From contig NC_057861.1 of assembly GCF_019393635.1 (NCBI RefSeq), forward strand, positions 726,446,232 to 726,510,231: a stretch of DNA of 64,000 nt. Reading direction: 5' to 3'. Numbering within the stretch: the stretch's first letter is position 1; each line of letters begins with the position of its first letter. Both the position numbers and the translations under genes were made by a program. Under the pieces are notes generated by a model. The model was not told the origin of the DNA, ran no database searches, and worked only from the letters and a program-made list of their open reading frames with translations. This document shows, piece by piece, positions 1-10,835 of this stretch. Source of the stretch: Dromiciops gliroides (Eukaryota; Chordata; Mammalia; Microbiotheria; Microbiotheriidae).

Positions 1-121
1 GGGTTAAGTGACTTGCCCAAGGTCACACAGCTAGTAAGTGTTAAGTGTCTGAGGCCAGATTTGAACTCAGGTCCTCCTGACTCCAGGGCCAGCACTCTAT
101 CCATTGTGCCACCTAGCTGCC
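1..121 (-). mobile_element. Mar-1-type tRNA-derived SINE, cut by window start
   Basis: The complement carries the tRNA-like head: an A-box-like GTGGCACAATGGATAGAG and a B box in GAGTTCAAATC. The left end lies outside the window, so length and target duplication cannot be judged. The family is abundant in marsupials. Confidence 0.9.
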
Positions 122-780
122 ACTATCTGATTCTTTAGATAAGGTAGGATGAAAGCACCTATTGGTTTTACCATCTTATATAGCTCCTAATTGAATGATT
201 GTGGTAACATATAAATAAAGATATTCTTCCAAACCAAAATCTTCCTTCTTAAAACTTAATACTTACAAACCTGGAGCAGTAATTGTTTCTAATTAATAAG
301 AGTCTTGTTATGATCATACCAGCTTCTATAAAGGTTATATTATATAGAGAAATTGTAAATGTGAAAGAACTAAGATAATTGCATAAGAAAAATCAAGGGG
401 CAGAAACTAATTTGGGAAAAAATGAGCACTTTTAAAGTTCATGTTGGTGAATTTCTGCATGTCTAGCTTTCTACACTACTTTTATAGACTTTAAAAATCC
501 TTTAAAACTCAGCCCTAAGATATTCTGCAGTTAATAGTCATAAAATCTTGTTATTCAATTTATAGTTCATAATGGCCTTGTATGGTGTAAGAATAATACA
601 TATGGTAGTTCTTCAGTTCATGGGCAAATCAACCATAAAATGCTAGAAATAGAGAGCTGATTTTACATCTTACATTTGAGATGTTAATAAACAGGGACAG
701 TGTTTAGCTCTTTTTGAAATAGTGTATCTAATTGAATACACACACATATGAACATGTAACTATATATTCATAGCATTATT
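122..780. other. AT-rich stretch, nothing recognised
   Basis: No repeat, exon or RNA gene recognised. It should belong to PROK2 intron 1 if exon 1 lies further left. Confidence 0.5.
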
Positions 781-985
781 ATAGCACATAAAGGTTTGCA
801 ATGCACTTTATATAGATTATCTTGTTTGATCCTCAGCAGAACCCTGTGAGATGGGTGCCATGATTATCCCCATTTTATAGTTGGGGGAAACTGAGGCTGA
901 TAGAGATTAGGGACTTGCCCAGGGTCACCTAGCCACATATCAGAGGCAGGATTTGAATTTCCATCTGTCTGACTCTCAAGAGTTA
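781..985 (-). mobile_element. MIR / CORE-SINE fragment
   Basis: Contains the order typical of MIR read on its complement: a TTTACATATAT-like block, a 'CCCCATTTTATAG' block, 'GAAACTGAGGCT', then 'GACTTGCCCAGGGTCAC'. Divergence indicates an old copy. Confidence 0.75.
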
Positions 986-1125
986 TCACAAATCAAGAAA
1001 CATTTGTTAAGCATTCCCAAAGTGCCCGTCTCTGTGCTGGTCATATCATTTGATCACATTTCTAGATTTTCTTAAAGAGTGGAATGTCCTTTTCCTAATT
1101 GATTCCATTTATTTCTGACTTTCAG

Positions 1126-1251
1126 GCTTGTGACAAGGACCCCCAATGTGGGGGTGGCATGTGCTGTGCTGTTAGTATTTGGATCAGAAGCCTCCGGATG
1201 TGTACACCGATGGGCAACATGGGAGACAGCTGCCATCCATTGACTCGGAAA
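1126..1251 (+). CDS. PROK2: PROK2 coding exon 2 (prokineticin domain, first half)
   Basis: Prokineticin 2 is a small secreted cysteine-rich ligand of the GPCRs PROKR1 and PROKR2, with roles in olfactory bulb development, GnRH neuron migration and circadian output. This 126-base exon encodes 42 residues starting [11 protein letters not shown] and ending CHPLTRK. It carries six of the ten conserved cysteines (exon residues 2, 8, 13, 14, 26, 36), with the motif MCCAVSIW. A pyrimidine-rich acceptor ending TTTCAG precedes it and donor GTTAGT follows at 1252, leaving phase 0. In human the AVITG start and signal peptide are on exon 1, which would lie left of the window. The residues match human PROK2 closely, with changes such as SQ to PQ and GKL to GNM. 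The exon is intact. PROK1 is less likely because its version reads ACERDVQCGAGTCC. Confidence 0.95.
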
Positions 1252-1257
1252 GTTAGT

Positions 1258-3061
1258 ATTTCACTACCATCATTCTTATATGTTGGTATAATTGATGGGG
1301 GGAATGAATAGTGGCATAAGATATGAAGGCATGAGTAATATGGCTCACAAATGGAGCTTGGAGAACAACATTGGAAATTTGACATTTTGGGCCATTCTAT
1401 TCATGTTTCAGTTCAGACATGGAAGTAAAGATAGGGTAGACAATGTACCCTTTGGGAGAAGGGCTTCATTGGGATTCTGATTAAGCTAAAGCCACAAATT
1501 TCATAGTATGGGGGAAGGGGACAAAATAAAATAGAAATCTGTTTTTGCTGTATGTGAAATCACCCTAACATTATACAGGGGAAAATTTATTTTAGGTATA
1601 CAATCCATAATATTATACCTTAATGTATGCCTCTTTAGAAAACTAGGTATGTCTAAATACTGAAAAATCTTCATGTCATTCTTATTCATAGTGCACAGAA
1701 AAATGTGCTCTTATTTTTCTAGGTTGACACAAATATTTATTGTTTCACTCAGTTTTAAAAACAATTTATTTTTTATTTTAATTTCGATTAATGATTTATT
1801 TATTCTACCATTTTATGTAATTTATCAATGATACATTTTGATTTTACACCATAATCATTTCCCAGTGATGGAAAGTAATATATTAGCATTCCCTTTTTAC
1901 TTGCCTTGTAACAGAAAGGCAGTTAAACAGCCATATCTAACCTCATATGCAAATCTGTAATCTCTCATCTCTATGGAGAGGAAATAAGTATATTTCATCT
2001 TTTTTTCTCCTTCCTGGACCAAGATTGAACATTACTTGGTCAGGGTTCAACTGTCTCTCATTATTACAGAAAGAAAAAAAAAACACAGATAGGTGTCATT
2101 TAAAAAATAGACACTATTTTCACATTTTAAATCTTGATTGAATATTATTTTTTAAAATTTGAACTCTTTGTTCAAAATGTAAAGGAAAACATTTTCACAT
2201 GTGGTTTAAGGTTAAAACTGTAACACAGCCAAGCCATTTTACCATCTTTCCTGTACTCCATGGTTACAGAGAAAAATTAATGTTGCTGCTCTTCAGAGGG
2301 AATTTTAATGTAATAAATTTTGACCAGTTGGCTTGGTTTTAGTTCTCTGGCCCTATATTAAATAATATAACTTGGGAGTGTACATGAACAGCTGAGCATG
2401 GACTTGGCCCTTCAGCTTTTCCATAGCTTCACTGAGATGTGTTTCTTGTTATGGTTAAGTTGTTCCCCCACACCCTTGTACCATGCAACCTTCCTTGCAG
2501 CTCTCAATAGATGTCCCTACCAGCACAGTGGTAGGAATAAATTTTACCATGTTCATATTTGGTTCTTGTAAAAGAGAGGAGATTCAAGTCTTAGTCATCT
2601 ATTTCAGTGCCAGACTTATGGGGAGGAAGGTCAAGGTACTACTACCATCATTAGCATTTTGTTAAGGTTCTCAATCAGTAGTTTGGAAATGAATCATGTT
2701 TGTAAGTTTGTATCATTTGTTCAGATGAGAACAGTTTGTTCTTTTAGTTTTTATATAGTCTCTGAAAAATGTTTTGCTCTACATAGGATATTATAAACAA
2801 ACTAACAAATGGCCTTTACAAAATAGGACTAAGGCTGATTACATGATTTCCAAACAATGAACTGAAAGAGTAAAAAAAATGTCAATTCATTTTCATTTTA
2901 CTTAATGAAGGCAAAAGAAAAAGTTATGCTATAATTTAAAAAAAAAAAGCTAAAAACTGAATTTAGCCACGCTGCCTTGTAAGAGTTTACTATGTGGTGT
3001 GATTATTACCGTGTCATTCTTTAGCTGATTCCTCTGAATCTTGGTTGTCTCAGTTCTCCAC
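1258..3061. other. AT-rich intronic stretch, nothing recognised
   Basis: No interspersed repeat or exon recognised. Short open frames here are interrupted and lack any family resemblance. Confidence 0.5.
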
Positions 3062-3491
3062 TTGATTAGATACGACCTGCAGAATTGTATTTAGTTCTGG
3101 GTGCCACATTTTTAAAATAGGCGTTAATAGACTTAGGAGCAGCCAGAGGAAACAACCAGGATGGTTGAAGGGCCTCAAACCATACTGTGCTAGTGTAAGT
3201 CGAAGGGACTGGGTAATGTTTAACAAGGAGAAGGAAAGACTTAGAGGAAGACATGAAAACTGTCCTTGTTGTTTTTGAGGACAGACACATGGGAAAGATT
3301 AAACTTGTCCAACTTGGCTCCACAAGGAAGATCTAGGAGCAATGGGTAGAATGAAAACAGTATAACTAGGACAGGGCAACTGGGGCATTGACCCAGAAAG
3401 CTGATATTTAAAGGGCATTGGCAGCCCTGGAATTCCCTAAAGCATTCAGAAACACCTGGGCTTACTATCTCACTAGCAAGAATGATTCCTT
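3062..3491 (+). mobile_element. CR1/L3-type LINE, 3' region
   Basis: Shows the CR1/L3 order: 'TTCTGGGTGCCACATTTT', then 'CAACCAGGATGG', 'GGAAAGACTTAG', 'GACATG', 'AGATCTAGGAGCAATGGG'. A SINE splits it from more rightward sequence; the matching LINE tail resumes near 3975. Confidence 0.7.
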
Positions 3492-3507
3492 GAAATAGGA
3501 AACTATC

Positions 3508-3672
3508 GGGGGCAGCTAGATGGCGCAATGGATAGAGCACCGGCCCTGGAGTCAGGAGTACCTGAGTTCAAATCCTGCCTCAGACATTTAACACTTACTA
3601 GCTGTGTGACCCTGGGCAAGTCACTTAACCCCAATTGCCTCACTTAAAAAAACAAAAAAAACCAAACAAACA
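3508..3672 (+). mobile_element. Mar-1-type SINE with exact target duplication
   Basis: Starts GGGGGCAGCTAGATGGCG, B box in GAGTTCAAATCC, A-rich tail. Flanked by the 16-base direct repeat GAAATAGGAAACTATC at 3492-3507 and 3673-3688, which marks a retrotransposition event into the CR1/L3 copy. Confidence 0.95.
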
Positions 3673-3974
3673 GAAATAGGAAACTATCAGATGACCAGTT
3701 TCCTCCCCTTCCTTTGTCCTCAGGACTCATCCAAATTGAGGTCCACCACAGCCTGGCTGCACCCTGCTCTGTAACTTCATAGTGACTTCCTAGCATCAGC
3801 CTTGTAGACACATGATCCCCACTATGAGTGGCAGTAGCTGAGGGTCTTTTCTCCCCTAAGGATAAATCTCTACCAGCACTCTCTCACACCCCTCAAAAGT
3901 TTCTTGGTGGGTGCCTTTCCTTCTTCTTGCCCAGTGCATTTTCTGATGCTTGACTTTGGGTGTCAGTAATGCTA

Positions 3975-4172
3975 ATTATAACCCTGGAGTCAGATTGGGC
4001 TTGGAGGTAAGGAAAAAATGTCCTAACATTTTGAGCTTTTCAAATAAAGAAAGGAGGTAGTAAGTCCTCCTCTTACTAGAAGTACCCAAGCCCGCAATGA
4101 ATTATCACCTATGAGGTGATAATGTTGGTCAGTTATTGGTTGGATTTGATGGCCTTCCAATTCTGAGACTAT
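3975..4172 (+). mobile_element. CR1/L3-type LINE tail
   Basis: Resembles the 3' end of CR1/L3: 'TTGGAGGTAAGGAAAAAATG', 'CCTAACATTTTGAGC', 'GGAGGTAGTAAGTCC', then 'TTGGATTTGATGGCCTTCC'. It contains a 10-base perfect inverted repeat (ATTATCACCT and its complement, 3-base loop) at 4101-4123. Confidence 0.6.
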
Positions 4173-4489
4173 ATACATAAACTTCATCTTCTCTCTCTAG
4201 GCAGCAATACATTTTTCTTGTTTTTCTGCCAGTTCTAGTACTGAATTCCATAAAAAATGGCATCTGATCTTTCATTATGAGTCTTTTTACAGTCAGATTA
4301 AAGTATGTTAGACGAAGTGAACCTATTCTAGCATGTTGCCAGGATCTGCCAAGGACAGGATGTAGATTTGGAAGGTATCTATAAAGATCATTTAATCTGA
4401 CTCTTTCCTTGAACATATAAAGAAAACAAAATTCCATATTGTTGGAAACTGACATTGAGAACAACTTTAAAGAGCACTCAATGAATAAT

Positions 4490-4840
4490 AACAACAATAA
4501 TCAGTGACAATTCTCTAACACTTTAATGTTTGTGCAATGCTTGACATGTTATCTAGTGTGATGGAATTAGCTGAATTAGATCTTGAAGGGCCGTTAGAGT
4601 CCATCTAGTTCCCATTTTACAGGATGCAGATCAGAAAGGTCACATAAACAGTAAGGATTAGAGGCCAGAATTCATTCTCAGGTCCTCTGATGCCAGATCC
4701 ATGATTTTTTCATTTGACCCCTGACACTAACCTTTAAGGGAAGTGCAATTCAGAAACTGAGTAACCTTCTTAGAGTGATACAGGTAAGATTTTAGCCCAG
4801 TTTTCCTAACTCCAAGTCTAGCACTCTATATACTATGGGC
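4490..4840 (-). mobile_element. Two overlapping MIR / CORE-SINE remnants
   Basis: Contains 'CCCATTTTACAGGATG' followed by 'AGATCAGAAAGGTCAC' and, further on, 'GAGTAACCTTC...ACTCCAAGTC...GCACTCTATA' signatures. Strongly diverged. Confidence 0.5.
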
Positions 4841-4983
4841 CAAGACTCAAGTATGCCATTAAGATTGTTTTGGAGGTGAGGGGAAGAAGAAATGGACATG
4901 TGATTTCATGACTCTAAAGAAGACATCTCTATAAAAGCCAATCTAGAAGGATTCTGTAATCTGTAGTCCTAGAGAATTGTCTG

Positions 4984-5103
4984 GAACACAAGGATTAAAT
5001 GATTTGTCCTCCAAGGACACACAGCCAGTATGTGTCAGACATGGAACCTAAAACAAGTCTGTCTGACTCTGAGGCCAACTCTGTATATACCAGACCAAAT
5101 TGC
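4984..5103 (-). mobile_element. MIR / CORE-SINE fragment
   Basis: 'GGACACACAGCCAGTATGTG' followed by 'GTCTGTCTGACTCTGAGGCC' is the usual MIR antisense order. Old, partial. Confidence 0.6.
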
Positions 5104-5116
5104 TTCTCTAAAGATT

Positions 5117-5365
5117 TTGTGGTTGTCTTGTTGTTCAGTTATTTCATTCATGTATGACTCTTTGTGACCCCATTTGGGGTTTTCTTGTCACAGATACTGG
5201 TGTGGTTTGCCATTTCCTTCTCGAGTTCATTTTACAGATGAGAAAACCGAGGCAAACAGGGTTAAGTGACTTGCCCAGGGTCACATAGTTAGAGGCAGGA
5301 TTTGAACTTAGGTTTTCCTGACTTCAGGAAACTGGTACTCTATTCACTACACCACCCAGCTGCCT
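5117..5365 (-). mobile_element. Long Mar-1 SINE with RTE-type tail
   Basis: On the complement: tRNA head, CORE-like body, then a tail with 'GGAGAAGGAAATGGCAAACC', 'CCCCAAATGGGGTCACAAAG' and an ACAAC-rich end, the 3' end of RTE/BovB LINEs. Imperfect target duplication TTCTCTWAAGATT at about 5104-5116 and 5366-5378. Confidence 0.85.
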
Positions 5366-5378
5366 TTCTCTTAAGATT

Positions 5379-5937
5379 AAATTCCACAATTATCTAATGG
5401 AAAAATGTATAGAGAAAATTCTGATTGATATGAAAGGTAAATACATGATGGATAGGTTGCCAGGAAACAGAAAAGTGGGACTAAATGAAAGTTATAGTTA
5501 TATAAATTTCAAACTTTCTGTTTTTACATTAGTTCAGTCATTGCTTTTAAAAAGATGGAATTAAGGGTCAGACTTAAAAGAATTGATATCCAGTAAAATT
5601 TGTTTAATGCTTTTCTTTTCCTCTGAGAGACAAGTTAATCACTAACATTTTCATATTTGACATTTATATTGCAAGGCTAAACTTTACAATTAGAGATTTC
5701 ATTATAATCTCATATTTTGACAATTGGTATTAAAAGGAGAAAATGTCCACTAAGCTAAAAGAATAGCTCATAGAATTTGATAGTTCTCTTTCCCAGATGA
5801 GATTGTAACGTTCTTGTAATGAATGCTATACAGGGATAGATCACCAAATTCTTTGGTTCTACAAAACTTTCATGTTAAAGTCTGATTTCTGACTGCAAAA
5901 AACCCAAAACAGTTGTAATTTGTCAGGGAAGCAAAAG
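5379..5937. other. AT-rich intronic stretch, nothing recognised
   Basis: No repeat or exon recognised. Confidence 0.5.
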
Positions 5938-5984
5938 GTGGTAGTGGTGGTGGTGGTGGTGGTGGTGGTGGTGGTGGTGGTGGT

Positions 5985-6046
<62 letters not shown>

Positions 6047-6056
6047 GGGGGGCGGG
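5938..6056. repeat. Compound microsatellite (GGT)n-(GT)n with G-rich end
   Basis: About 50 bases of GGT units run directly into about 54 bases of GT, then TATG and a G-run broken by one C. Both unit types are G-rich on the plus strand. Confidence 0.97.
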
Positions 6057-6059
6057 GTC

Positions 6060-6469
6060 CTTAGGTATTCCTCTTTAAAAGATTTCACCTCTTGAACACA
6101 ATGCAATTAGAATATAATAGTCTTTTATTGAACGCTAGAGAAAGTGACCTCAAGGGGAGAAAATGGCTTAGAGACCACATGATTCTCTGAGCCTTTATAG
6201 AGGATGGATGGTGGGGGTTTGGATGGGGTGACCACCTGATTGTGGAAAGTTCCCTTTGGGAGTGGGGAAATCTTCCTGAGAATCAGAGGAATTTTCTTTT
6301 GGAATGATAGTCCTGACCTCTGGAGTTATTTCTGCCTCCATGCCCAACTGACTTTCTGGCTATTGAATTGAATCTCCTCCTACTTCTTAGGTGTATCTAT
6401 CCTTATAGTTAGTTGGCTAGTTTAAACTTTCATAGTCCCAACCCCCAGGTCTTGCTCAAACTACAGTCA
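6060..6469 (-). mobile_element. Solo-LTR-like ERV fossil, antisense to PROK2
   Basis: On the complement a TATA-like CTATAAAG (6193-6200) precedes an AATAAA signal (6124-6129) by about 70 bases, with GT-containing sequence after it: the U3-R-U5 spacing of a retroviral LTR. No internal genes are attached. Ends are approximate; the left end abuts the microsatellite. Confidence 0.5.
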
Positions 6470-6519
6470 GCTGATAAAAACTACCAAGGTCCCTACCACC
6501 ACTGATACTGTAAATTTAT

Positions 6520-7101
6520 TCCCTTTTCATGGATACTCTGTCTTCTTTAAGTTTTCATGACTCTACTTTCTACTTGGTCTCCACTCTGTCTGACTACTCC
6601 TTAACCTCCGTAAGTGGTTCTTCATCCAGGTCATACCCAATCCCAGGTGTCTGTCCTACAAGACTAACCTGGGACCTTTTTTCCTCTCTCTCTGTATTCT
6701 GTGACTCGGTGATTCATCAGCTCCCATGGGTTAAGTTATCTCTATACAGATAATTCCCACATCTGTGTATCCAGGCCTAACTTCTCTCCTAAACTGTAAA
6801 CTGGATGTATTATACGCATCTCAGATTCAACATGTTCAAAGCAGAACTCATTATCTTCTCCACAAAATCTTCCTGTCTTCCTGATTTCCTTGTTCAAGTT
6901 AAGGCCACTACTATCTTTTTAGCCACCCAAGTCTAAGCCTTGGTATTATTCTCACTCATATTCACCCCACAAAACTAATTTGTTGTGAAGCCTTGTTCCT
7001 ATCATCAGAATATCTTTTACATGAATGTCCTTCTCTCTGGTCACACAACCCTTACAATAGTCCAGACTCTTATTGCTTTACACCTTGACCTTGATACCTT
7101 T
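6520..7101 (+). mobile_element. L2-type LINE fragment, left part
   Basis: Reads like the 3' coding region of L2: 'CAACATGTTCAAAGCAGAAC', 'TCATTATCTTCTCC', 'AAGCCTTGGTATTATTCTC', 'CTCTGGTCACACAACCC'. The LTR at 7102-7365 interrupts it. Confidence 0.65.
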
Positions 7102-7365
7102 TGTGATGATTAAGAAATTGAGGACATAATTTCTGGATAATTTAGTCATTTTATTAATAAGACCAGCAGGTTCTTAACAAAAGAGCAAAGACAATCATGG
7201 CAATGATGGTTTTAATAGTTTATATATATATCCTTCTAAACAGTAGGTGGTCAATGGGACTCAGAGTGACCTACAGAGAAATTATCTCTACACAGACCAC
7301 CCCTAGATATACTAGACCACTCCCAGCCTTGGGATCTGTCTCCATCCAAATTTGAGTGGCATACA
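7102..7365 (-). mobile_element. Short LTR fossil inserted in L2
   Basis: Plus-strand ends TGTGATG and GGCATACA follow the TG...CA rule. On the complement a TATATATAAAC box (7219-7231) precedes AATAAAATGA (7150-7155 on plus). Same orientation and end sequence (ATCATCACA) as the LTR at 32809. No target duplication was recognised. Confidence 0.5.
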
Positions 7366-7640
7366 ATGAGTTTCCCTACCCAAGATTAAATTATTTGTCA
7401 TTAATAATAATTTCTCATGACTGTAATAGCCTTCCAATTCTAGTCTCCCTGACTTGTCTGTTTCCACACTGGTCCATCCTCCAATCAGCTGCCGAAATGA
7501 TTTTTCTAAAACATAAATTGTGCCATATCACTCTATTACTCAATAAATTCTAGTGTCTCCAATTGCTGATTTTCCTGGCTTCCTTCAAGATTCAATTAAA
7601 ATCTCACCTCACAAAAGGCCTTTTCCTATCATCAGAGTTT
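7366..7640 (+). mobile_element. L2-type LINE fragment, right part
   Basis: Continues the L2 with 'TCCATCCTCCAATCAGCTGC', 'AAATGATTTTTCTAAAAC', 'ATCACTCTATTACTCAATAA', 'CAAAAGGCCTTTTCC'. Confidence 0.65.
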
Positions 7641-7789
7641 ACATGTTAATAAGAGATTGGCTACCTTATTCCCATTCAAATTAGACATGTGAAGGGGTTG
7701 AGTTTCAATTTGAAAGTCTTGTATGCATAGTGTTTTTCTTTATTATGTTTGATTTTCCAAGTGAACATTTTTCTTCCTTTGTAAACATT

Positions 7790-8330
7790 CACTTTTGAAT
7801 TAGCTTCACTTATTTTTTCCATTTGTTTAACAGACGCTTTTTTAATGCCTGCTGTGAGCAGGGTATTGTGCTAAGTCCTACAAAGCTCCAAAGATAAATA
7901 AGATATGATCTCTGCTTTTCAGGAGTTGTCATCTATTAGTGGAGAGAGTGTGTACATAAATAACCAGATTGCTACAAGGATTCATGATTTCATTGGTATA
8001 ACCCTTCAGTTCTCCGTAGGGTCTCCTTGTCAGTTGCTTGCTATACTATCAAAGAAAATGTGGCAAGTGCATAAGATAAGTAACTAAAGGAGGATTTTAC
8101 TTTTGCCTGGCTTCAAAAAATGTGTGGGCCATGGAGTACAACCAAAAGTCCAATTTGAATGGTGCTTAGTGTATATGGTATAGAGTAATGGATTATAAAG
8201 CTGGAAAGAGATTGGAGACAACTGTAGTGGGCCCTGAATGGGAAGCTGAGGAGTTTGGACTTTATTTGCTAAGCAGTAAGGAGTCATTGAAGATTTTTGA
8301 ACAGTAGAGTCATGTGGTAAGACAAAGATA
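7790..8330 (+). mobile_element. Ancient interspersed repeat, family not named
   Basis: Starts with a 'TGTGAGCAGGGTATTGTGCTAA' - like block and ends with 'GAGTTTGGACTTTATTTGC'. The same block order recurs at 14085, 16795, 18940, 36560, 39960, 40976 and 48810 in this window, so it is an old dispersed family, probably a LINE 3' region. Confidence 0.5.
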
Positions 8331-9140
8331 TTGACAGATTAACTCAAAAGTCCATTCAGCTGCTAGTCATATTCTGCATAAAATTCATTTTCACTGCTGT
8401 GATTTTCTGCTTGAACTAAATGATTAGGCCAATATCTTTTCTATGTTGTGGATTCCCCCATGAAATCTTTTTACTGTTCAAAGACTCATTTTATTTAACC
8501 ATAACAGTGGGTAGGGACTGAATCTATGATTTCTTTGTATAGGAATTCCAGGTAAGGAAACTTCCTATGTAAATACTGTAAAAGTTTGATCACTACTCTG
8601 AAATTTACCATCTTAGAGACTTACCTAGCATAGGAAGAGGTTAAGTCATTTCCTGGTGTTGCTGCCGATATGGGTCATAACCAAGACTTAAATCAAGGCT
8701 TCCTAGTTTTATAGACACCTCTCCATCTGTTAAATATATTATCCGAAATGATTGCATCTGGAAAACCTCTCCCTCAATAAGGAATCCTTTCATTTGGGAC
8801 TTTATTTCAGATAATTGACATTGGTAAACCCTTTAGGTAAATGTATCTTGCTGTTTAACATCTCACTTGATGTTAGTAATTAGCAAATCACTGAAAAAAT
8901 TATCTCCATAACTGAATCTTAGGAGTCTTGTAATGTTTTCATGTTTGTGTGGGAGAAAACTTGTTTAAGGAGAACCTCCAAGCAATACTTTGTCCTATGA
9001 AGCCAAATGCATTTATTAAAAAAATAATATGTAGGCAGTGTTATATTTTTATGCCTTCCAGTCAGTCAGTCAGATGGACATATGGCCTGTTATAGAAAAC
9101 TCTTCTCTTATTTCACTTACAGTAGTTTCATAAGCATTAG
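8331..9140. other. Intronic stretch, one faint MIR trace
   Basis: A weak MIR-like block lies at about 8625-8735 ('GAGGTTAAGTCATTTCCTGG'). Nothing else recognised. Confidence 0.4.
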
Positions 9141-9141
9141 T

Positions 9142-9194
9142 TTAGGCAGTGAAGTGGCACAGTGTTTAGAAGGCTGTGAGCCAAGACCTGAATT
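9142..9194 (+). mobile_element. Fragment of Mar-1-type SINE head
   Basis: 'GGCAGTGAAGTGGCACAGTG' resembles the SINE head. It is interrupted by the opposite-strand SINE at 9195 and does not clearly resume after it. Confidence 0.5.
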
Positions 9195-9341
9195 TACTAC
9201 TTTTTGGGGGTTGGCAATGAGGGTTAAGTGACTTGCCCAGGGTCACACAGCTAATAAGTGTCATGTGTCTGAGGTCAGATTTGAACTCAGGTCCTCCTGA
9301 ATCCATGGGCCAGTGCTTTATCCACTGCACCACCTACTGCC
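9195..9341 (-). mobile_element. Mar-1-type SINE
   Basis: Complement carries the tRNA head and B box (GAGTTCAAATC is TTTGAACTC on plus). Short flanking repeat CCTGAATT at 9187-9194 and 9342-9349. Confidence 0.9.
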
Positions 9342-9349
9342 CCTGAATT

Positions 9350-10655
9350 CCATTTTATCATGTTGTTCCTCTAATACCAATTTAATGTCTGTTCCTGGAG
9401 CTCCCTTTTGGTCATTGGGGATCTGGGATGTATATTAGAATTAACTCTAGACCCACCAAAAGAAGGCAGCCTGATCATCTGTATTTTTTTCAATTAAGTG
9501 GCAAACCTGTCTGATCCTTCTGAGCAGATGTTTGGAAAACCTGGCAAATTTGCCCCAACCATGGGTTCTGGGTATAAGGATAAAAAGTCAGATATCAACA
9601 AAGTATATAATGTTCAAAATAAAAATGGACAGCCATTTCCCCCGCTTAGTCTCCTGCTAGTAGAGGACTACTGGGAGAAAACTAGCATTGCTTTTGTGGT
9701 TGGTGGTTTTGGAACCTGCCTGAAAGGATATATGCAGGAGGAGAGTAATCATTCTAGCCAACCCCTTGGTCCTCTGGTGTGGTTCATTTCAACCTTAATA
9801 ATAAAAAGGTTAATAATGAGAGGTCCAGCCTGTTGGACTTTTTTCGTCATGGATTTCACTCGCAACAATCATGTGAAAGAGGGTTTTGTGACAAAGCTCA
9901 TTTGATGAATAAGCATTTAATAAGTAAGATTCCCATAGCGCCTTTCCTCGAAACAGTTCATGAGGATGTACAGATAACCTTGAGACCAGTGTCTACTTCT
10001 AAAAGTTTAAATATTGAGACCAAAAGAGAAAAGGAAACAAGAGGTCAGGGTTGGGGCAGTAGAGAGTAGAGATGAACTCAGGAAATAACAAACTATCTCT
10101 GATGCTATCGATTAAGTATGCCATCTGAGCAAACATGAACTGAGAAGATTTACTAAGAATTTAGTGATTATGGAAATTAAATGGCTTTGGCATGTTGTTT
10201 TTGCAACTGTTGGCACAGGTGGGTTTTATACCCTCAGCGCGTACATAGAACTTTCCCCATAAAGTTTTTATAGAAATGAAAAAGCAGGAATTTAGGGGTT
10301 CATAGTTGTTAGTATTATCTTGGTTGCTTTTCTGTGCTGAAAGTCACATCCATGTTCTTTCCTGCTTTTTAAAAAACAGAACCCCCAGGTCCCTACTACT
10401 TGAGGTCTCTTGAGATTGGATCTCTAAATGGCTTTAATGTTGTATCTCACTTCAGCATAGATTTCTCTTGTATGTATTTGGTGCATACAGATGCTATTGC
10501 CACTTCCTTCCTCACACAGGAATTAGGTACACAGATGGTAGAGAGTCCAACTGTGATAGTTCTGATATCCTTAATGAGAAATTAGATTACATTATATTAG
10601 ATCAATATGAAAATGCCAGAAATATGTTTCTGGTTGTATTTAGTTTATTGTCACT
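9350..10655. other. Non-repetitive-looking intronic stretch with one longer open frame
   Basis: Holds a 135-codon plus-strand frame at 9498-9905. It resembles no family I know, lacks splice or promoter context and overlaps a second frame. I treat it as chance. Nothing else is recognised. Confidence 0.4.
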
Positions 10656-10835
10656 CTAAAACCACTGGTTTTGGAGTCAGGAAAAACCTAGATTTCAGAT
10701 GCGCCTCAGATACTATATAACCCTGAGCATATCAAATAATTTCTCTGTACCACAATTTCCTCAACTGGAAAATGAAGGGATTGGACTCAGTGGTCTCTAA
10801 GGTCCCTTTGAAATCTAAATTTATGATCCTGTGAC
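10656..10835 (+). mobile_element. CORE-SINE with CR1/L3-like 3' end
   Basis: 'TTTTGGAGTCAGGAAAAACC' and 'CAATTTCCTCAACTGGAAAA' are CORE-SINE blocks. The end 'TGGACTCAGTGGTCTCTAAG' ... 'ATCTAAATTTATGATCCTG' matches the CR1/L3-type tail seen near 4150. Confidence 0.65.

Noticed and set aside
3508-3672. tRNA-like A and B boxes in this and the other SINEs
   Set aside because: The boxes belong to tRNA-derived SINEs; no cloverleaf tRNA gene was found.
5870-6106. His/Thr and poly-proline frame
   Set aside because: Translation of the GGT-GT microsatellite.
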